Source of the DNA: Brachionus manjavacas
Taxonomy: Eukaryota; Rotifera; Eurotatoria; Ploima; Brachionidae
Length of the DNA stretch: 64,000 nt
Assembly: GCA_019054805.1 (NCBI GenBank)
Contig: JAHQIY010000056.1
Location: 1 to 64,000 of the forward strand
Direction: 5' to 3'
Numbering within the stretch: the first letter of the stretch is position 1; each line of letters opens with the position of its first letter. The position numbers and the translations under genes were made by a program. This document shows positions 1 through 14,500 of the stretch, piece by piece. The notes beneath the pieces are model-generated. The model was not told the origin of the DNA. It was given only the letters and a program-made list of their open reading frames with translations, and ran no database searches.

Positions 1-1075
1 TCTCAAAATTTGCGAGTAAAACTGAGAAACAAAATTTGTGGAAAAATAAATCAACAAGTAAAACTATTTTACCTCATTCTTTAATTCAATTTTGTATAAA
101 TATTTAAATACAAAATTAGTTTTGAAAGAAAACAATGAAAAATTAAAAGCAAAAAATCAGCGTCTAAAAGAATTAGAGCAAATAATAAAAGAAATTGAGA
201 GTATGACGTCGAATCTCGAAATTGGACCAGAAAGCGATCTTTGAAAAATTACGAACGTCAAAAGATAAAGGTTAAAACACCTTTCAATAAAATATTGAAT
301 ATTTTTTTACTATCATTTTTTTTTTCAAGATATTAAGCATTAAAATGATTTGCTTAAGGACAAAGATAAAAAGCTAAAGGAATACGAATTAGCACTAGAT
401 GACAAAGAAAAGCAAATTTCTGATCTCAAAATATGTGAATAAAACTGAAAAACAAAATTTGTGGAAAAATAAATCAACAAGTAAAACTATTTTACCTCAT
501 TCTTTAATTCAATTTTGTATAAATATTTAAATACAAAATTAGTTTTGAAAGAAAACAATGAAAAATTAAAAGCAAAAGATCAGCGTCTAAAAGAATTAGA
601 GCAAATAATAAAAGAAATTGAGTGTATGACGTCGAATCTCGAATTGGACCAGAAAGCGATCTTTGAAAAATTACGAACGTCAAAAGATAAAGGTTAAAAC
701 ACCTTTCAATAAAATATTGAATATTTTTTTTTTATTATCATTTTTTTTTTCAAGAGATTAAGCATTAAAATGATTTGCTTAAGGACAAAGATAAAAAGCT
801 AAAGGAATACGAATTAGCTCTAGATGACAAAGAAAAGCAAATTTTTGATCCAAAATTTGCGAATAAAACTGAGAAACAAATTTTGTGGAAAAATAAATCA
901 ACAAGTAAAACTATTTTACCTCATTCTTTAATTCAATTTTGTATAAATATTTAAATACAAAATTAGTTTTGAAAGAAATCAATGAAAAATTAAAAGCAAA
1001 AGATCAGCGTCTAAAAGAATTAGAGCAAATAATAAAAGAAATTGAGAGTATGACGTCGAATCTCGAATCTCCCTT
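1..1075 (+). repeat. Tandem array of coiled-coil exon units, plus-strand arm
   Basis: About 2.5 copies of the 424-bp unit that fills 2586-20937, here in the opposite orientation. The units carry the same exon A (start LKENNEKLKAK) and exon B (start LLKDKDKKLKEY) separated by GT...AG introns. The arm stops at about 1075 inside exon A, where it meets an env-gene fragment. The same breakpoint, mirrored, is seen at 2586. The left end continues outside the window. Reading frames are broken by single-base changes (for example in the exon A copy near 215-245), so I do not call a protein here. Confidence 0.9.
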
Positions 1076-2075
1076 GCTTGTAAAATGATTTATATATTCA
1101 TCGTTTAAAAGAGACTAAAGTTTTAATATTTCTTTAAACATTAAACATTCATTGTACAGGATCATATTTTTGTCTTCGGCTTCTTTGAAAGAGTTAAAAT
1201 CAATTTTTGATAATAGGAGTTCTTTTAAAATTTCAACATTCAAAATTTGTGGAAAATTTTGTAACAATTTCAACAATTTTATTCATTTTTTTATTCAATT
1301 TTCCATTAGATTTAAATCAAAATGATTTTCAACTTCATCTACTTGAAAAACTAAACTTATTTCGCTTATTAATACGTCACTCTCAATTTTTAAAGCAAAT
1401 TTTTCATTGCTGATAATAAATAATGGACATTCACGAAAAACCACTCTATCCCAAATAATTATTGAATTCTTTAGAATGCATTTAGGTCTTTAGCTTAACA
1501 ATTACTATTGAATAGTGTATCATTTTCCTTTTTTGCTGATATAATTTTTGGTGTAACTTTACAAGAATAACTTGTTACTGAAAGGTCCTGAATCAAAGAA
1601 TATCTTGATTCCGGTATTTTTGAAAAACTACAGTGTTCTCTCACGCAATTCATGTTGTTTTCGTTACATTTTTTTGAAAGCACCATTATTTTGCATTCAT
1701 TTTCATTAATTTTAATATTTTCTTTTCTAAGTGATTCATATTTTTGTCCAAAGAATGACATTGATGTTTTCAGGAAATGCTTCTTATTTTCACACTGGTA
1801 TCCATTACGATAAAATTGATTTGAAAGTTTTCCAAATAACTAAAATTTTTAGAAAGGTAATTTTCGTATCATTTTAGATTTGTGAACTTTTAAATAATCT
1901 TGTAAAATATGTGAAGTATTTTTTGGTTTTTTGCTACACATATCGTCATTATCAATAATTTTTGAATGAATTGAATGAGAACAAACTTTGAATTTACCAT
2001 TTATTTTAAATAATTCCTTATTATTTATTGGTTCATTTCTTTCTCCCATTGCGTTGACAATTAGAAAAATAATAA
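1076..2075 (-). pseudogene. Env-like gene fragment of a Ty3/gypsy element, inverted copy 1
   Basis: The minus-strand reading matches the env-like region of the degenerate element at about 27120-28138, in reverse order. It includes the Cys-containing stretch at 1495-1761 and the N-terminal stretch at 1849-2049. Frames are interrupted, and the part around 1235-1310 is scrambled relative to the other copies. No LTR, gag or pol sequence accompanies it. It forms the asymmetric spacer of a palindrome: bases 1076 to about 1575 are mirrored by 2076-2585, while about 1576-2075 occurs only on this side. It is a dead fragment carried inside the array, not a functional gene. Confidence 0.8.
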
Positions 2076-2585
2076 GTTATTCTTGTAAAGTTACACCAAA
2101 AATTATATCAGCAAAAAAGGAAAATGATACACTATTCAATAGTAATTGTTAAGCTAAAGACCTAAATGCATTCTAAAGAATTCAATAATTATTTGGGATA
2201 GAGTGGTTTTTCGTGAATGTCCCTTATTTATTATCAGCAATGAAAAATTTGCTTTAAAAATTGAGAGTGACGTATTAATAAGCGAATCAAGTTTAGTTTA
2301 TAAGTAGATAAAGTTGAAAATCATTTTGATTTAAATCTAATGACAACAATGGAGGGGATATACATAGGTATAAAAAAAAATGAAATTGTTACAAAAACAC
2401 CAAGAGAAAATTTGAATGTTGAAATTTTAAAAGAACTCCTATTATCAAAAATTGATTTTAACTCTTTCAAAGAAGCCGAAGACAAAAATATGATCCTGTA
2501 CAATGAATGTTTAAAGTTTAAAGAAATATTAAAACTTTAGTCTCTTTTAAACGATGAATATATAAATCATTTTACAAGCAAGGGA
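2076..2585 (+). pseudogene. Env-like gene fragment, inverted copy 2
   Basis: Plus-strand fragment closely similar to 27620-28138 and to the reverse complement of 1076 to about 1575. It ends at the sequence AAGCAAGGGAGATTC, where array sequence resumes. The full env copy reads AAGCAAGGAGATTC at 28133, so the junction lies in a short GGAGATTC-like microhomology. It contains an open stretch at 2340-2540 and no start or stop typical of a real gene. Confidence 0.8.
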
Positions 2586-5500
2586 GATTCGAGATTCGAC
2601 GTCATACTCTCGATTTCTTTTATTATATGCTCTAATTCTTTTAGAGGCTGATCTTTTGCTTTTAATTTTTCATTTTTTTCTTTCAAAACTAATTTTGTAT
2701 TTAAATATTTTTACAAAATTGAATTAAAGAATGAGGTAAAATAGTTTTACTTGTTGATTTATTTTTCCACAAATTTTGTTTTTTCAGTTTTACTCGCAAA
2801 TTTTGGATCAAAAATTTCCTTTTTTTTGTCATCTAGTGCTAATTCGTATTCCTTTAGCTTTTTATCTTTGTCCTTAAGCAAATCATTTTAATGCTTAATC
2901 TCTTGAAAAAAAAAATGATAATAAAAGAAAAAATTCAATCTTTTATTGAAAGGTGTTTATACCTTTATCTTTTGACGTTCGTAATTTTTCAAAGATCGCT
3001 TTCTGGTCCGATTTGAGATTCGACGTCATACTTTCGATTTCTTTTATTATTTGCTCTAATTCTTTTAGACGCTGATCTTTTGCCTTTAATTTTTCATTGT
3101 TTTCTTTCAAAACTAATTTTGTATCAAAATATTTTTTAAAAATTGAATTAAAGAATGAGATAAAATAGTTTTACTTGTTGATTTTATTTTTAACAAATTT
3201 TGTTTCTCAGTTTTATTCGCAAATTTTGGATCAAAAATTTGCTTTTCTTTGTCATCTAGTGCTAATTCGTATTCCTTTTGCTCTTTATTTTTGTCCTTAA
3301 GCAAATCATTTTAATGCTTAATCTCTTGAAAAAAAAAATGATAATAAAAGAAAAAATTCAAAATTTTATTGAAAGGTGTTTATACCTTTATCTTTTGACG
3401 TTCGTAATTTTTCAAAGATCGCTTTTTGGTCCGATTTCAGATTCGACGTCATACTTTCGATTTCTTTTATTATATGCTTTAATTCTTTTAGAGGCTGATC
3501 TTTTGCTTTTAATTTTTCATTGTTTTCTTTCAAAACTGATTGTGTATTTAAATATTTTTTAAAAATTGAATTAAAGAATGAGGTAAAATAGTTTTACTTG
3601 TTGATTTTATTTTCAACAAATTTTGTTTCTCAGTTTTATTCGCAAATTTTAGATCAAAAATTTGCTTTTCTTTGTCATCTAGTGCTAATTCGTATTCCTT
3701 TAGCTTTTTATCTTTGTACTCAAGCAAATCATTTTAATACTTAATCTATTGAAAAAAAAAATGATAATAAAAAAAAAATATTCAATCTTTTATTGAAAAG
3801 GTTTATACCTTTATCTTTTGACGTTCGTAATTTTTCAAAGATCGCTTTCTGGTCCGATTTCAGATTCGACGTCATACTTTCGATTTCTTTTATTATACGC
3901 TCAAATTCTTTTAGAGGCTGATCTTTTGCTTTTAATTTTTCATTGTTTTCTTTTCAAAAACTGATTGTGTATTTAAATATTTATGTAAAATTGAATTAAA
4001 GAATGAAGTAAAATAGTTTTACTTGTTGATTTAATTTTCCACAAATTTTGTTTTTTCAGTTCTACTCGCAAATTTTGGATCAAAAATTTCCTTTTTTTTG
4101 TCATCTAGTGCTAATTCGTATTCCTTTAGCTTTTTATCTTTGTACTCAAGCAAATCATTTTAATACTTAATCTATTGAAAAAAAAAATGATAATAAAAAA
4201 AAAATATTCAATCTTTTATTGAAAAGGTTTATACCGTTATCTTTTTGACGTTCGTAATTTTTCAAAGATCGCTTTCTGGTCCGATTTCAGATTCGACGTC
4301 ATACTTTCGATTTCTTTTATTATACGCTCAAATTCTTTTAGAGGCTGATCTTTTGCTTTTAATTTTTCATTGTTTTCTTTCAAAACTGATTGTGTATTTA
4401 AATATTTATGTAAAATTGAATTAAAGAATGAAGTAAAATAGTTTTACTTGTTGATTTAATTTTCGACAAATTTTGTTTTTTCAGTTCTACTCGCAAATTT
4501 TGGATCAAAAATTTCCTTTTTTTTGTCATCTAGTGCTAATTCGTATTCCTTTAGCTTTTTATCTTTGTCCTTAAGCAAATCATTTTAATACTTAGTCTCT
4601 TGAAAAAAAAAATGATAATAAAAAAAAATATTCAATCTTTTATTGAAAAGGTTTATACCTTTATCTTTTGACGTTCGTAATTTTTCAAAGATCGCTTTCT
4701 GGTCCGATTTCAGATTCGACGTCATACTCTCGATTTCTTTTATTATTTGCTCTAATTCTTTTAGACGCTGATCTTTTGCTTTTAATTTTTCATTGTTTTC
4801 TTTCAAAACTAATTTTGTATCTAAATATTTTTTAAAAATTGAATTAAAGAATGAGGTAAAATTGTTTTACTTGTTGATTTATTTTTCCACAAATTTTGTT
4901 TCTCAGTTTTATTCGCAAATTTTAGATCAAAAATTTGCTTTTCTTTGTCATTTAGTGCTAATTCGTATTCCTTTAGCTTTTTATCTTTGTCCTTAAGCAA
5001 ATCATTTTAATACTTAGTCTCTTGAAAAAAAAAATGATAATAAAAAAAAAATATTCAATCTTTTATTGAAAAGGTTTATACCTTTATCTTTTGACGTTCG
5101 TAATTTTTCAAAGATCGCTTTCTGGTCCGATTTCAGATTCGACGTCATACTCTCGATTTCTTTTATTATTTGCTCTAATTCTTTTAGACGCTGATCTTTT
5201 GCTTTTAATTTTTCATTGTTTTCTTTCAAAACTAATTTTGTATCTAAATATTTTTTAAAAATTGAATTAAAGAATGAGGTAAAATTGTTTTACTTGTTGA
5301 TTTATTTTTCCACAAATTTTGTTTCTCAGTTTTATTCGCAAATTTTAGATCAAAAATTTGCTTTTCTTTGTCATCTAGTGCTAATTCGTATTCCTTTAGC
5401 TTTTTATCTTTGTCCTTAAGCAAATCATTTTAATACTTAGTCTCTTGAAAAAAAAAATGATAATAAAAAAAAAATATTCAATCTTTTATTGAAAAGGTTT

Positions 5501-8500
5501 ATACCTTTATCTTTTGACGTTCGTAATTTTTCAAAGATCGCTTTCTGGTCCGATTTCAGATTCGACGTCATACTCTCGATTTCTTTTATTATTTGCTCTA
5601 ATTCTTTTAGACGCTGATCTTTTGCTTTTAATTTTTCATTGTTTTCTTTCAAAACTAATTTTGTATCTAAATATTTTTTAAAAATTGAATTAAAGAATGA
5701 GGTAAAATTGTTTTACTTGTTGATTTATTTTTCCACAAATTTTGTTTCTCAGTTTTATTCGCAAATTTTAGATCAAAAATTTGCTTTTCTTTGTCATCTA
5801 GTGCTAATTCGTATTCCTTTAGCTTTTTATCTTTGTCATTAAGCAAATCATTTTAATACTTAATCTCTTGAAAAAAAAAATGATAATAAAAAAAAATATT
5901 CAATCTTTTATTGAAAGGTGTTTATACCTTTATCTTTTGACGTTCGTAATTTTTCAAAGATCGCTTTCTGGTCCGATTTGAGATTCGACGTCATACTTTC
6001 GATTTCTTTTATTATTTGCTCTAATTCTTTTAGACGCTGATTTTTTGCTTTTAATTTTTCATTGTTTTCTTTCAAAACTAATTTTGTATTTAAATATTTA
6101 TACAAAATTGAATTAAAGAATGAGGTAAAATAGTTTTACTTGTTGATTTATTTTTCAACAAATTTTGTTTCTCAGTTTTATTCGCAAATTTTAGATCAAA
6201 AATTTGCTTTTCTTTGTCATCTAGTGCTAATTCGTATTCCTTTAGCTTTTTATCTTTGTCCTTAAGCAAATCATTTTAATACTTAATCTCTTGAAAAAAA
6301 AAATGATAATAAAAAAAAAATATTCAATCTTTTATTGAAAGGTGTTTATACCTTTTTCTTTTGACGTTCGTAATTTTTCAAAGATCGCTTTCTGGTCCGA
6401 TTTGAGATTCGACGTCATACTTTCGATTTCTTTTATTATTTGCTCTAATTCTTTTAGACGCTGATCTTTTGCTTTTAATTTTTCATTTTTTTCTTTCAAA
6501 ACTAATTTTGTATCTAAATATTTTTTAAAAATTGAATTAAAGAATGAGATAAAATAGTTTTACTTGTTGATTTTATTTTTAACAAATTTTGTTTCTCAGT
6601 TTTATTCGCAAATTTTAGATCAAAAATTTGCTATTCTTTGTCATCTAGTGCTAATTCGTATTCCTTTACTTTTTTATCTTTGTTCTTAAGCAAATCATTT
6701 TAATACTTAGTCTCTTGAAAAAAAAAATGATAATAAAAAAAAAATATTCAATCTTTTATTGAAAGGTGTTTATACCTTTATCTTTTGACGTTCGTAATTT
6801 TTCAAAGATCGCTTTCTGGTCCGATTTGAGATTCGACGTCAAACTTTCGATTTCTTTTATTATTTGCTCTAATTCTTTTAGACGCTGATCTTTTGCTTTT
6901 AATTTTTCATTGTTTTCTTTCAAAACTAATTTTGTATTTAAATATTTATACAAAATTGAATTAAAGAATGAGGTAAAATAGTTTTACTTGTTGATTTATT
7001 TTTCCACAAATTTTGTTTCTCAGTTTTATTCGCAAATTTTAGATCAAAAATTTGCTTTTCTTTGTCATCTAGTGCTAATTCGTATTCCTTTAGCTTTTTA
7101 TCTTTGTTATTAAGCAAATCATTTTAATACTAAATCTCTTGAAAAAAAAAATGATAATAAAAAAAAAAAATTCAATATTTTATTGAAGGTGTTTATACCT
7201 TTATCTTTTGACGTTCGTAATTTTTCAAAGATCGCTTTCTGGTCCGATTTCAGATTCGACGTCATACTTTCGATTTCTTTTATTATATGCTTTAATTCTT
7301 TTAGAGGCTGATCTTTTGCTTTTAATTTTTCATTGTTTTCTTTCAAAACTAATTTTGTATCTAAATATTTTTTAAAAATTGAATTAAAGAATGAGATAAA
7401 ATAGTTTTACTTGTTGATTTAATTTTCGACAAATTGTGTTTTTTCAGTTTTACTCGCAAATTTTGGATCAAAAATTTGCTTTTCTTTGTCATCTAGTGCT
7501 AATTCGTATTCCTTTAGCTTTTTATCTTTGTTCTTAAGCAAATCATTTTAATGCTTAATCTCTTGAAAAAAAAAATGATAATAAAAGAAAAAATTCAATC
7601 TTTTATTGAAAGGTGTTTATATCTTTATCTTTTGACGTTCGTAATTTTTCAAAGATCGCTTTCTGGTCCGATTTCAGATTCGACGTCATACTCTCGATTT
7701 CTTTTATTTTATGCTCTAATTCTTTTAGAGGCTGATCTTTTGCTTTTAATTTTTCATTGTTTTCTTTCAAAACTAATTTTGTATTTAAATATTTATACAA
7801 AATTGAATTAAAGAATGAGGTAAAATAGTTTTACTTGTTGATTTATTTTTCCACAAATTTTGTTTCTCAGTTTTATTCGCAAATTTTAGATCAAAAATTT
7901 GCTTTTCTTTGTCATCTAGTGCTAATTCGTATTCCTTTAGCTTTTTATCTTTGTTCTTAAGCAAATCATTTTAATACTTAATCTCTTGAAAAAAAAATGA
8001 TAATAAAAAAAAATATTCAATATTTTATTGAAAGGTGTTTATACCTTTATCTTTTGACGTTCGTAATTTTTCAAAGATCGCTTTCTGGTCCGATTTCAGA
8101 TTCGACGTCATACTCTCGATTTCTTTTATTTTATGCTCTAATTCTTTTAGAGGCTTATCTTTTGCTTTTAATTTTTCATTGTTTTCTTTCAAAACTGATT
8201 GTGTATTTAAATATTTATACAAAATTGAATTAAAGAATGAGGTAAAATAGTTTTATTTGTTGATTTATTTTTCCACCAATTTTGTTTCTCAGTTTTATTC
8301 GCAAATTTTAGATCAAAAATTTGCTTTTCTTTGTCATCTAGTGCTAATTCGTATTCCTTTAGCTTTTTATCTTTGTTCTTAAGCAAATCATTTTAATACT
8401 TAATCTCTTGAAAAAAAAATGATATTAAAAAAAAAATATTCAATATTTTATTGAAAGGTGTTTATACCTTTATCTTTTGACGTTCGTAATTTTTCAAAGA

Positions 8501-11500
8501 TCGCTTTCTGGTCCGATTTCAGATTCGACGTCATACTCTCGAATTCTTTTATTATATGCTCTAATTCTTTTAGAGGCTGATCTTTTGCTTTTAATTTTTC
8601 ATTGTTTTCTTTCAAAACTAATTTTGTATTTAAATATTTATACAAAATTGAATTAAAGAATGAGGTAAAATAGTTTTACTTGTTGATTTATTTTTCCACA
8701 AATTTTGTTTCTCAGTTTTATTCGCAAATTTTAGATCAAAAATTTGCTTTTCTTTGTCATCTAGTGCTAATTCGTATTCCTTTAGCTTTTTATCTTTGTA
8801 CTCAAGCAAATCATTTTAATACTTAATCTATTGAAAAAAAATGATAATAAAAAATATTCAATATTTTATTGAAAGGTGTTTATACCTTTATCTTTTGACG
8901 TTCGTAATTTTTCAAAGATCGCTTTCTGGTCCGATTTCAGATTCGACGTCATACTCTCGATTTCTTTTATTTTATGCTCTAATTCTTTTAGAGGCTTATC
9001 TTTTGCTTTTAATTTTTCATTGTTTTCTTTCAAAACTGATTGTGTATTTAAATATTTATGTAAAATTGAATTAAAGAATGAGGTAAAATAGTTTTATTTG
9101 TTGATTTATTTTTCCACCAATTTTGTTTCTCAGTTTTATTCGCAAATTTTAGATCAAAAATTTGCTTTTCTTTGTCATCTAGTGCTAATTCGTATTCCTT
9201 TAGCTTTTTATCTTTGTTCTTAAGCAAATCATTTTAATACTTAATCTCTTGAAAAAAAAATGATAATAAAAAAAAATATTCAATATTTTATTGAAAGGTG
9301 TTTATACCTTTTATCTTTTGACGTTCGTAATTTTTCAAAGATCGCTTTCTGGTCCGATTTCAGATTCGACGTCATACTCTCGATTTCTTTTATTATATGC
9401 TCTAATTCTTCTAGAGGCTGATCTTTTGCTTTTAATTTTTCATTGTTTTCTTTCAAAACTGATTGTGTATTTAAATATTTATGTAAAATTGAATTAAAGA
9501 ATGAAGTAAAATAGTTTTACTTGTTGATTTAATTTTCGACAAATTGTGTTTTTTCAGTTTTACTCGCAAATTTTGGATCAAAAATTTCCTTTTTTTTGTC
9601 ATCTAGTGCTAATTCGTATTCCTTTAGCTTTTTATCTTTGTCCTTAAGCAAATCATTTTAATGCTTAATCTCTTGAAAAAAAAAATGATAATAAAAAAAA
9701 AAAATTCAATATTTTATTGAAAGGTGTTTATACCTTTATCTTTTGACGTTCGTAATTTTTCAAAGATCGCTTTCTGGTCCGATTTCAGATTCGACGTCAT
9801 ACTCTCGATTTCTTTTATTATATGCTCTAATACTTTTAGAGGCTGATCTTTTGCTTTTAATTTTTCATTGTTTTCTTTCAAAACTGATTGTGTATTTAAA
9901 TATTTATGTAAAATTGAAATAAAGAATGAAGTAAAATAGTTTTACTTGTTGATTTAATTTTCGACAAATTGTGTTTTTTCAGTTTTACTCGCAAATTTTG
10001 GATCAAAAATTTCCTTTTTTTTGTCATCTAGTGCTAATTCGTATTCCTTTAGCTTTTTATCTTTGTCCTTAAGCAAATCATTTTAATGCTTAATCTCTTG
10101 AAAAAAAAAATGATAATAAAAAAAAAAAATTCAATATTTTATTGAAAGGTGTTTATACCTTTATCTTTTGACGTTCGTAATTTTTCAAAGATCGCTTTCT
10201 GGTCCGATTTCGGATTCGACGTCATACTTTCGATTTCTTTTATTATTTGCTCTAATTCTTTTAGACGCTGATCTTTTGCTTTTAATTTTTCATTGTTTTC
10301 TTTCAAAACTAATTTTGTATTTAAATATTTATACAAAATTGAATTAAAGAATAAGGTAAAATAGTTTTATTTGTTGATTTATTTTTCCACAAATTTTGTT
10401 TCTCAGTTTTATTCGCAAATTTTAGATCAAAAATTTGCTTTTCTTTGTCATCTAGTGCTAATTCGTATTCCTTTAGCTTTTTATCTTTGTTCTTAAGCAA
10501 ATCATTTTAATACTTAATCTCTTGAAAAAAAAAATGATAATAAAAAAAGAAAATTCAATATTTTATTGAAAGGTGTTTATACCTTTATCTTTTGACGTTC
10601 GTAATTTTTCAAAGATCGCTTTCTGGTCCGATTTGAGATTTGACGTCATACTTTCGATTTCTTTTATTATTTGCTCTAATTCTTTTAGACGCTGATCTTT
10701 TGCTTTTAATTTTTCATTGTTTTCTTTCAAAACTAATTTTGTATTTAAATATTTATACAAAATTGAATTAAAGAATGAGGTAAAATAGTTTTATTTGTTG
10801 ATTTATTTTTCCACAAATTTTGTTTCTCAGTTTTATTCGCAAATTTTAGATCAAAAATTTGCTTTTCTTTGTCATATAGTGCTAATTCGTATTCCTTTAG
10901 CTTTTTATCTTTGTTCTTAAGCAAATCATTTTAATGCTTAATCTCTTGAAAAAAAAAATGATAATAAAAAAAAAATATTCAATATTTTATTGAAAGGTGT
11001 TTATACCTTTATCTTTTGACGTTCGTAATTTTTCAAAGATCGCTTTCTGGTCCGATTTGAGATTTGACGTCATACTTTCGATTTCTTTTATTATTTGCTC
11101 TAATTCTTTTAGACGCTGATCTTTTGCTTTTAATTTTTCATTGTTTTCTTTCAAAACTAATTTTGTATTTAAATATTTATACAAAATTGAATTAAAGAAT
11201 GAAGTAAAATAGTTTTACTTGTTGATTTAATTTTCGACAAATTGTGTTTTTTCAGTTTTACTCGCAAATTTTGGATCAAAAATTTCCTTTTTTTTGTCAT
11301 CTAGTGCTAATTCGTATTCCTTTAGCTTTTTATCTTTGTCCTTAAGCAAATCATTTTAATACTTAATCTCTTGAAAAAAAAATGATAATAAAAAAAAAAT
11401 ATTCAATATTTTATTGAAAGGTGTTTATACCTTTATCTTTTGACGTTCGTAATTTTTCAAAGATCGCTTTCTGGTCCGATTTCAGATTCGACGTCATACT

Positions 11501-14500
11501 CTCGATTTCTTTTATTATATGCTCTAATACTTTTAGAGGCTGATCTTTTGCTTTTAATTTTTCATTGTTTTCTTTCAAAACTAATTTTGTATTTAAATAT
11601 TTATACAAAATTGAATTAAAGAATGAAGTAAAATAGTTTTACTTGTTGATTTAATTTTCCACAAATTTTGTTTCTCAGTTTTATTCGCAAATTTTAGATC
11701 AAAAATTTGCTTTTCTTTGTCATCTAGTGCTAATTCGTATTCCTTTAGCTTTTTATCTTTGTCCTTAAGCAAATCATTTTAATACTTAATCTCTTGAAAA
11801 AAAAAATGATAATAAAAAAAAATATTCAATATTTTATTGAAAGGTGTTTATACCTTTATCTTTTGACGTTCGTAATTTTTCAAAGATCGCTTTCTGGTCC
11901 GATTTGAGATTCGACGTCATACTCTCGATTTCTTTTATTATACGCTCAAATTCTTTTAGACGCTGATCTTTTGCTTTAAATTTTTCATTTTTTCTTTCAA
12001 AACTAATTTTATATTTAAATATTTAAATAATATTGAATTAAAGAATGAGGTAAAATAGTTTTACTTGTTGATTTATTTTTCCACAAATTTTGTTTCTCAG
12101 TTTTACTCGCAAATTTTGGATCAAAAATTTCCTTTTTTTTGTCATCTAGTGCTAATTCGTATTCCTTTAGCTTTTTATCTTTGTCCTTAAGCAAATCATT
12201 TTAATACTTAATCTCTTGAAAAAAAAATGATAATAAAAAAAAAATATTCAATATTTTATTGAAAGGTGTTTATACCTTTATCTTTTGACGTTCGTAATTT
12301 TTCAAAGATCGCTTTCAGGTCCGATTTCAGATTCGACGTCATACTCTCGATTTCTTTTATTATATGCTCTAATTCTTTTAGAGGCTGATCTTTTGCTTTT
12401 AATTTTTCATTGTTTTCTTTCAAAACTGATTGTGTATTTAAATATTTATGTAAAATTGAATTAAAGAATGAAGTAAAATAGTTTTACTTGTTGATTTAAT
12501 TTTCGACAAATTGTGTTTTTTCAGTTTTACTCGCAAATTTTGGATCAAAAATCTCTTTTCTTTGTCATCTAGTGCTAATTCGTATTCCTTTAGCTTTTTA
12601 TCTTTGTCCTTAAGCAAATCATTTTAATGCTTAATCTCTTGAAAAAAATGATAATAAAAGAAAAAATTCAATATTTTATTGAAAGGTGTTTATACCTTTA
12701 TCTTTTGACGTTCGTAATTTTTCAAAGATCGCTTTCTGGTCCGATTTCAGATTCGACGTCATACTCTCGATTTCTTTTATTATATGCTCTAATTCTTTTA
12801 GACGCTGATCTTTTGCTTTTAATTTTTCATTGTTTTCTTTCAAAACTAATTTTGTATTTAAATATTTATACAAAATTGAATTAAAGAATGAAGTAAAATA
12901 GTTTTACTTGTTGATTTAATTTTCGACAAATTGTGTTTTTTCAGTTTTACTCGCAAATTTTGGATCAAAAATCTCTTTTCTTTGTCATCTAGTGCTAATT
13001 CGCATTCCTTTAGCTTTTTATCTTTGTCCTTAAGCAAATCATTTTAATGCTTAATCTCTTGAAAAAAAAAATGATAATAAAAGAAAAAATTCAATATTTT
13101 ATTGAAAGGTGTTTATACCTTTATCTTTTGACGTTCGTAATTTTTCAAAGATCGCTTTCTGGTCCGATTTCAGATTCGACGTCATACTCTCGATTTCTTT
13201 TATTATATGCTCTAATTCTTTTAGACGCTGATCTTTTGCTTTTAATTTTTCATTGTTTTCTTTCAAAACTAATTTTGTATTTAAATATTTATACAAAATT
13301 GAATTAAAGAATGAGGTAAAATAGTTTTACTTGTTGATTTAATTTTCGACAAATTTTGTTTTTTCAGTTTTACTCGCAAATTTTGGATCAAAAATCTCTT
13401 TTCTTTGTCATCTAGTGCTAATTCGTATTCCTTTAGCTTTTTATCTTTGTCCTTAAGCAAATCATTTTAATGCTTAATCTCTTGAAAAAAAAAATGATAA
13501 TAAAAAAAAAATATTCAATATTTTATTGAAAGGTGTTTATACCTTTATCTTTTGACGTTCGTAATTTTTCAAAGATCGCTTTCTGGTCCGATTTCAGATT
13601 CGACGTCATACTCTCGATTTCTTTTATTATATGCTCTAATTCTTTTAGACGCTGATCTTTTGCTTTTAATTTTTCATTGTTTTCTTTCAAAACTAATTTT
13701 GTATTTAAATATTTATACAAAATTGAATTAAAGAATGAGGTAAAATAGTTTTACTTGTTGATTTAATTTTCGACAAATTTTGTTTTTTCAGTTTTATTCG
13801 CAAATTTTAGATCAAAAATTTGCTTTTCTTTGTCATCTAGTGCTAATACGTATTCCTTTAGCTTTTTATCTTTGTCCTTAAGCAAATCATTTTAATGCTT
13901 AATCTCTTGAAAAAAAATTATTATAAAAGAAAAAATTCAATATTTTATTGAAAGGTGTTTATACCTTTATCTTTTGACGTTCGTAATTTTTCAAAGATCG
14001 CTTTCTGGTCCGATTTCAGATTCGACGTCATACTCTCGATTTCTTTTATTATATGCTCTAATTCTTTTAGACGCTGATCTTTTGCTTTTAATTTTTCATT
14101 GTTTTCTTTCAAAACTAATTTTGTATTTAAATATTTATACAAAATTGAATTAAAGAATGAAGTAAAATAGTTTTACTTGTTGATTTAATTTTCGACAAAT
14201 TGTGTTTTTTCAGTTTTACTCGCAAATTTTGGATCAAAAATCTCTTTTCTTTGTCATCTAGTGCTAATTCGCATTCCTTTAGCTTTTTATCTTTGTCCTT
14301 AAGCAAATCATTTTAATGCTTAATCTCTTGAAAAAAAAAATGATAATAAAAAAAAAATATTCAATATTTTATTGAAAGGTGTTTATACCTTTATCTTTTG
14401 ACGTTCGTAATTTTTCAAAGATCGCTTTCTGGTCCGATTTCAGATTCGACGTCATACTCTCGATTTCTTTTATTATATGCTCTAATTCTTTTAGACGCTG

